Below the pieces are notes generated by a model. It ran no database searches. It was given only the letters and a program-made list of their open reading frames with translations, and was not told the origin of the DNA. The position numbers and the translations under genes are program-made. From Lepidurus packardi (Eukaryota; Arthropoda; Branchiopoda; Notostraca; Triopsidae), in contig JAKZAN010000006.1 in NCBI GenBank assembly GCA_023053545.1, positions 10,200,351 through 10,264,350 on the forward strand: a stretch of DNA of 64,000 nt, written 5' to 3'. Numbering within the stretch: the first letter of the stretch is position 1; each line of letters begins with the position of its first letter. This document shows positions 60,001-64,000 of this stretch, in pieces.

Positions 60001-63000
60001 ACGGCTCCCTAATTAGCGTCCAAAAAGTGACTTTTGTAGCCATAATAGCCATTGCAGCGTTGGAGCGAACCTTGTCGTTGTTTTTGTTTCAAGCGACACA
60101 TTATTTTTATGCGTTAATTATATAAGCCACACAGGTAAATAGAAAATAAAACAAAAATCAATGGTAGATTTAGACTTACTGCTGATACGCTATTCATAAG
60201 GAGTTAAGAAGGTAGTAAATTGCAATTAGGAAGAATTGGGTTCGTGTTCGATAATAGATATCCTTGGTCGGGATTCAAAAGAATTGGGCTAAGAAAAGAA
60301 GAAGCAATTTTTGTTATGCCTTAGCGCAGCAAAAATGAGCGTATTGTGTGTGTGCTGCTAGGGAAAGAGGCTTAATTGGGACCGAGATGAGAATCAATGA
60401 TCCTTAAGCGGGTGAGCGAACAACGGACGAACTTTACATATATATTCTAAGGGGATTCTTCTGTTGTCATCGGATTCCCTTCGCTTCATATTTCTTCGTT
60501 GAAATTATTCGCGGATGCAGAAATCGCTATTCTAAGAGCGAAGTTCAGTTTTATACTGTTAACAAGGAAAATTTACTTATACTTCCTTTTTCCCATTCTT
60601 CGATATTAAGGTAAAAACATAAATGCATAATAATTTTAGTTCCAATTATAAAGTAGGATAAACGTGACACGTAGGATAAACGAAGGGTAGACGTGAAAAT
60701 GCGTAATAATTATGGATTAATAATAGATTAAATTATAGATTAATAATTAATACGCCATAATGACCTCCTAATTGAAGCCAATAAATCGAAAGGAACATGT
60801 TTTATTATCGTAACATCGTGGACTAGTTTTTGGAATATCCATGCAACACACCTTTAAGATACCATAAAGCAGCGAGTTTACTTTAAAAATTCCGTTCATT
60901 TAAAAAGCGAAAACTATATTGCGAATTTAGGTATATTATCAGTCGTGGTTTAAACTAAAATTGACCTTCTTCAAGCAAAGTCTATTTATGTACTATGTTT
61001 ATATACACTGCAAACGTGACTAGAATCAACAAACATGTATTTACTTTGTTAAGAAAGATTTCCTAACTGTAATGCCTTTAATATATCTCAAAGAGCAAAA
61101 CGTAAACGTAATGCATGTTTTCAATTGGAACAGATCTCGATATTACAGCATTCCAATTCCAATACTGAATGGTCTATTTTAAGTGAAATCTATTGTAAGG
61201 TGTAATTCCAATATCTGATAATGAAACTATGCAAACCAAGTATTCGAATTGTATGGAACAAAAGTTGTACGTTCTCAAGAGAACCCTGATAGAGAAACTC
61301 CTCATTTACGTACGTCTAATGTAACGAATATATTAACATCCATCTTGCAGTCTATTACTTATGCCAGAGCCTCCTTTTATATGTCTAACCGAAAGAGCTC
61401 CACCAAGTCCCGAGTACATAAGTAAAGGAGAGAAAATGTGTCGAAAAGGGTCCCAAACCTTCTAACGCACGCGTTGAATTGTCAACTTGTTTCCCTTGCA
61501 CCGTGTCATGCATTTTGACTGAGTTACTATGACAACCCCCGAGAAACCATCAGTGGTTTCTCAGACGGCTAGAAAATCCGGAAAAGTAGTGCATGTAATT
61601 GTAACTCGGAAAGACATGAAAAGAGCGAAATAAGAATCCTAAGACTTGTTGGAAAGTTATTCTTTATTACATATCCATTACCTAAAAGTACAGGCTTATG
61701 TATACCTCTTTGGATTCTGCAACAAACAAAATAGCAGAAAAGAAGAAAGTGAATAGTTCAAAGGTCGTCCTATTCCTACTCAACGAAATAATTATGCATA
61801 AATACATCTTAATGGGAGAATCGTCAATTACTCTGAGGCAGTTACTAACTACTTGAAAGTTAACTTTTCTGGGTTTTGGAGACGGCCCAAAAATGGAAAT
61901 GGCTGCGAGATCAAAAGAAGTGAATCAAATTACTGCCAGATCTTACTTGGAAGTCTTTTGTGTATCAATTAGAAATAGTAACCACAAACTAAACAGACAC
62001 ATTAAGAAAAAAGTATTACTTGGAAATATAAGTCGTAGATTCCAGAATCATCCATTCTTAATCTTTAGGATGATTCTAAATTTTCTTAATTCTAAAAATC
62101 TATAGTAACCTATTTCACTGTTCTAAATTAACTTGTTTTTCCCACCTTGAAAAAACCGTAAGCAAAGACACAATTCCTTACAAGGTACGGAGTCTTGCGT
62201 TAACTTAATTAGCTATACTGATGGATCCGTCTTATCTACCGTGTTTCTTTTCTTTTTGGTTTGTGAAAGGGAAAAAGACAGATTTTAAGCAGCTAAAGAA
62301 TAGATTCCCTGTGTACTGTTCAATGTATCTCCGATGAAGAAGATTTCTTCAGTTCAGTGCTATTCACCCCCCGAAAGTAAATTGTTACATCAAAGGTTTC
62401 GTATATAGCCACACAATGAAGTAGGAGGGAAACCTGCTCAAGCAGAGAAGGGAAGTCTGTGTCTTATCGTCATTGTTATATTACCCCTAAAAGAGCAAAG
62501 CGTTGTAAAGACTAATATAATCTGAAAAAGAGACCGGAGCAAAAAAGTTCCCATTTTTCTTTTAAACTCCCCTTTTAAGCTTTCTTTTTCTAGTTATAAG
62601 TAGTTTATGCATGCAATTATTTAGTTTTCCTTATCGTCTTCAACAGTAAAAACAGATATAGTGTGAAAAAAGGCTAACCCAAGTATTCGTTTAGTAATTG
62701 CTTGTTTCTATGTTTAATTTTAGAACTGCGTCCAGTGTTTCTATACGTTTAGTTTCATTCTGTGCATTGTTCCAATATCTTTAGTTTCAAGTACTTGTTT
62801 CAAGTGGTTTAAAAAGTTCATTTCCAAAAGGTATGTTTCGATATGAAAGTCTGCTTCATATTGTGGGTTTTCTGAAATGTCATTCTATGACCTCTCATCT
62901 CTCTAACATGACTTTTTGATGACTCCCTCTCCTTTCCATTGATTTCTCATAACTTTTGACCTGACCTGATCTCAACCGACTTCTCAAGAACTTCCAACCA

Positions 63001-64000
63001 TTCCAGACGTTCATTCGACTTTATTGATATAAAAAACCCTTGTAAAAAGCAACGAAAAGACAGTTGAAAACAATTGACCACAGTTCATCACAGTCCGCAA
63101 ACAGTTCGACACATTCAAGGAGACAACGATAATTTATTTATTTTCAAAGAACGTGCTCTTAGTGAATGTTTTACAGTTTTACATACTACTTTCATGTGAT
63201 TTTAAAACAGCGTAAGCAAATCCATTTGGCCAGTTTTTGTTTGCTTTAGGCCATTTAACGAATCGTTATATAATTGAGGCTACAGGGTACGGTTGGAAGG
63301 GAAAAAAATGCGGTGGATGGAACAGAAAGGAAGGGAGTTCATATCAAAGTAAAGTTCTTATTTCGTTCAATTATAATTGTTTTTAATACGCCAGGTTTCG
63401 AAAATCACTTGAAATCTGAGTAGTCCAACACACAGTATAAAGGTTTCCACAGTATGGTAACTGGGGTATATTCCAATGTAAAGGGAATAAGACGATTTTC
63501 TCGGTTCCCAGAGTAAATTAAGGTAAAAGACCAGAATATCGAAGGGTACATTCGCAAACCCCTCAGTGCAGTTCAAAAAAGGTCACGACGGTTTACATAG
63601 CGCGTCATTTAAATCTATTGTTTTAAAATTTGTAGCTTAAAATAAAAGGTTAATTAACTAGGTCAAAACACAACACATACAAATTATAGACTATTTCGCG
63701 TAACCCAGGTTGCACAAGGAGGAGGCAGTCGATTTTGCAACCCATACATAAGTGTATTATAATATGCAAGTTCAACCCCGTATACTATAAAATACCTACG
63801 TATATTAATGACTATATATGTTGTTATGACTATTTATGTCCACTAGTTGTCTAAAATTACACTAGTTAAGGCTATCATTAGACTTACATTTTAGGTTAAA
63901 TTTAAATTACATTGGTAATTTTCTTAACACGTTTAACTACGGCTCTTTCTGCTACAGCTACATTTTCTTCTTTAAGTGTATAGTAAATCCTAACTCGAAC
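57010..64000. other. non-coding stretch to the window end
   Basis: No gene I can support. It contains CTTCAACTT-type short repeats (58920-59010), GATACACTG repeats with a T16 run (59527-59640), and a 9-bp perfect hairpin GAGAAACCA/TGGTTTCTC at 61541-61562. Confidence 0.5.
59527..59640 (+). repeat. GATACACTG degenerate tandem repeat with T16
   Basis: Several copies of GATACACT or a one-base variant in about 110 bp, interrupted by a T16 run at 59567-59582. Confidence 0.6.

Noticed and set aside
61541..61562. Perfect 9-bp hairpin resembling a bacterial terminator
   Set aside because: This is nuclear eukaryotic DNA; a hairpin this short is expected by chance in 64 kb and no gene ends nearby.
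1..64000. tRNA genes, rRNA, CRISPR arrays
   Set aside because: I found no cloverleaf with A and B boxes, no rRNA-like stretch and no regularly spaced repeat-spacer array.

Overview
This is intron-rich, AT-rich nuclear DNA from an arthropod. A jim lovell-type BTB/pipsqueak transcription factor, a dpr-family two-Ig cell-surface protein, a BEL/Pao retrotransposon and TTAGG-like repeats all point that way. I cannot name the species from the sequence. Only about a fifth of the window is accounted for by genes or clearly recognised elements.

Layout. Positions 1-6269 (+) hold the last six exons of the BTB/psq factor; its start lies left of the window, and one intron carries a 168-bp hAT-type MITE. 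Positions 8747-10150 (-) hold a complete five-exon gene for a 208-residue coiled-coil protein that I do not recognise; it is tail-to-tail with the BTB/psq gene. Positions 10971-19255 (-) hold a dpr-family gene that assembles into a complete 296-residue protein: signal-peptide-like start, two Ig domains and a hydrophobic tail. One of its introns contains a 447-bp fold-back element whose arms are full of TTAGG/TTAAG repeats. The dpr 5' end is ambiguous: the signal-peptide-like start may really be a splice-acceptor tract, in which case the gene would continue upstream, possibly to a 72-bp candidate exon at 50248-50319.

Positions 33480-39561 (+) hold a structurally complete BEL/Pao LTR retrotransposon. 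It has 366-bp LTRs that look identical, a 5-bp target duplication and one uninterrupted 1768-codon gag-pol frame, so it inserted recently. The rest of 19-64 kb is non-coding as far as I can see. It contains pogo-like terminal repeats, two dispersed repeat segments present at two places each, minisatellites, a tandem duplication, and two adjacent long hairpins at 52426-52613 whose 14-nt apical loops are almost identical although their stems are unrelated.

I found no CRISPR array, no tRNA or rRNA gene and no bacterial-type operon. The least explained structures are the twin hairpins and the telomere-like fold-back element. The gene models were built by hand from splice signals, reading phase and protein motifs, without alignments.
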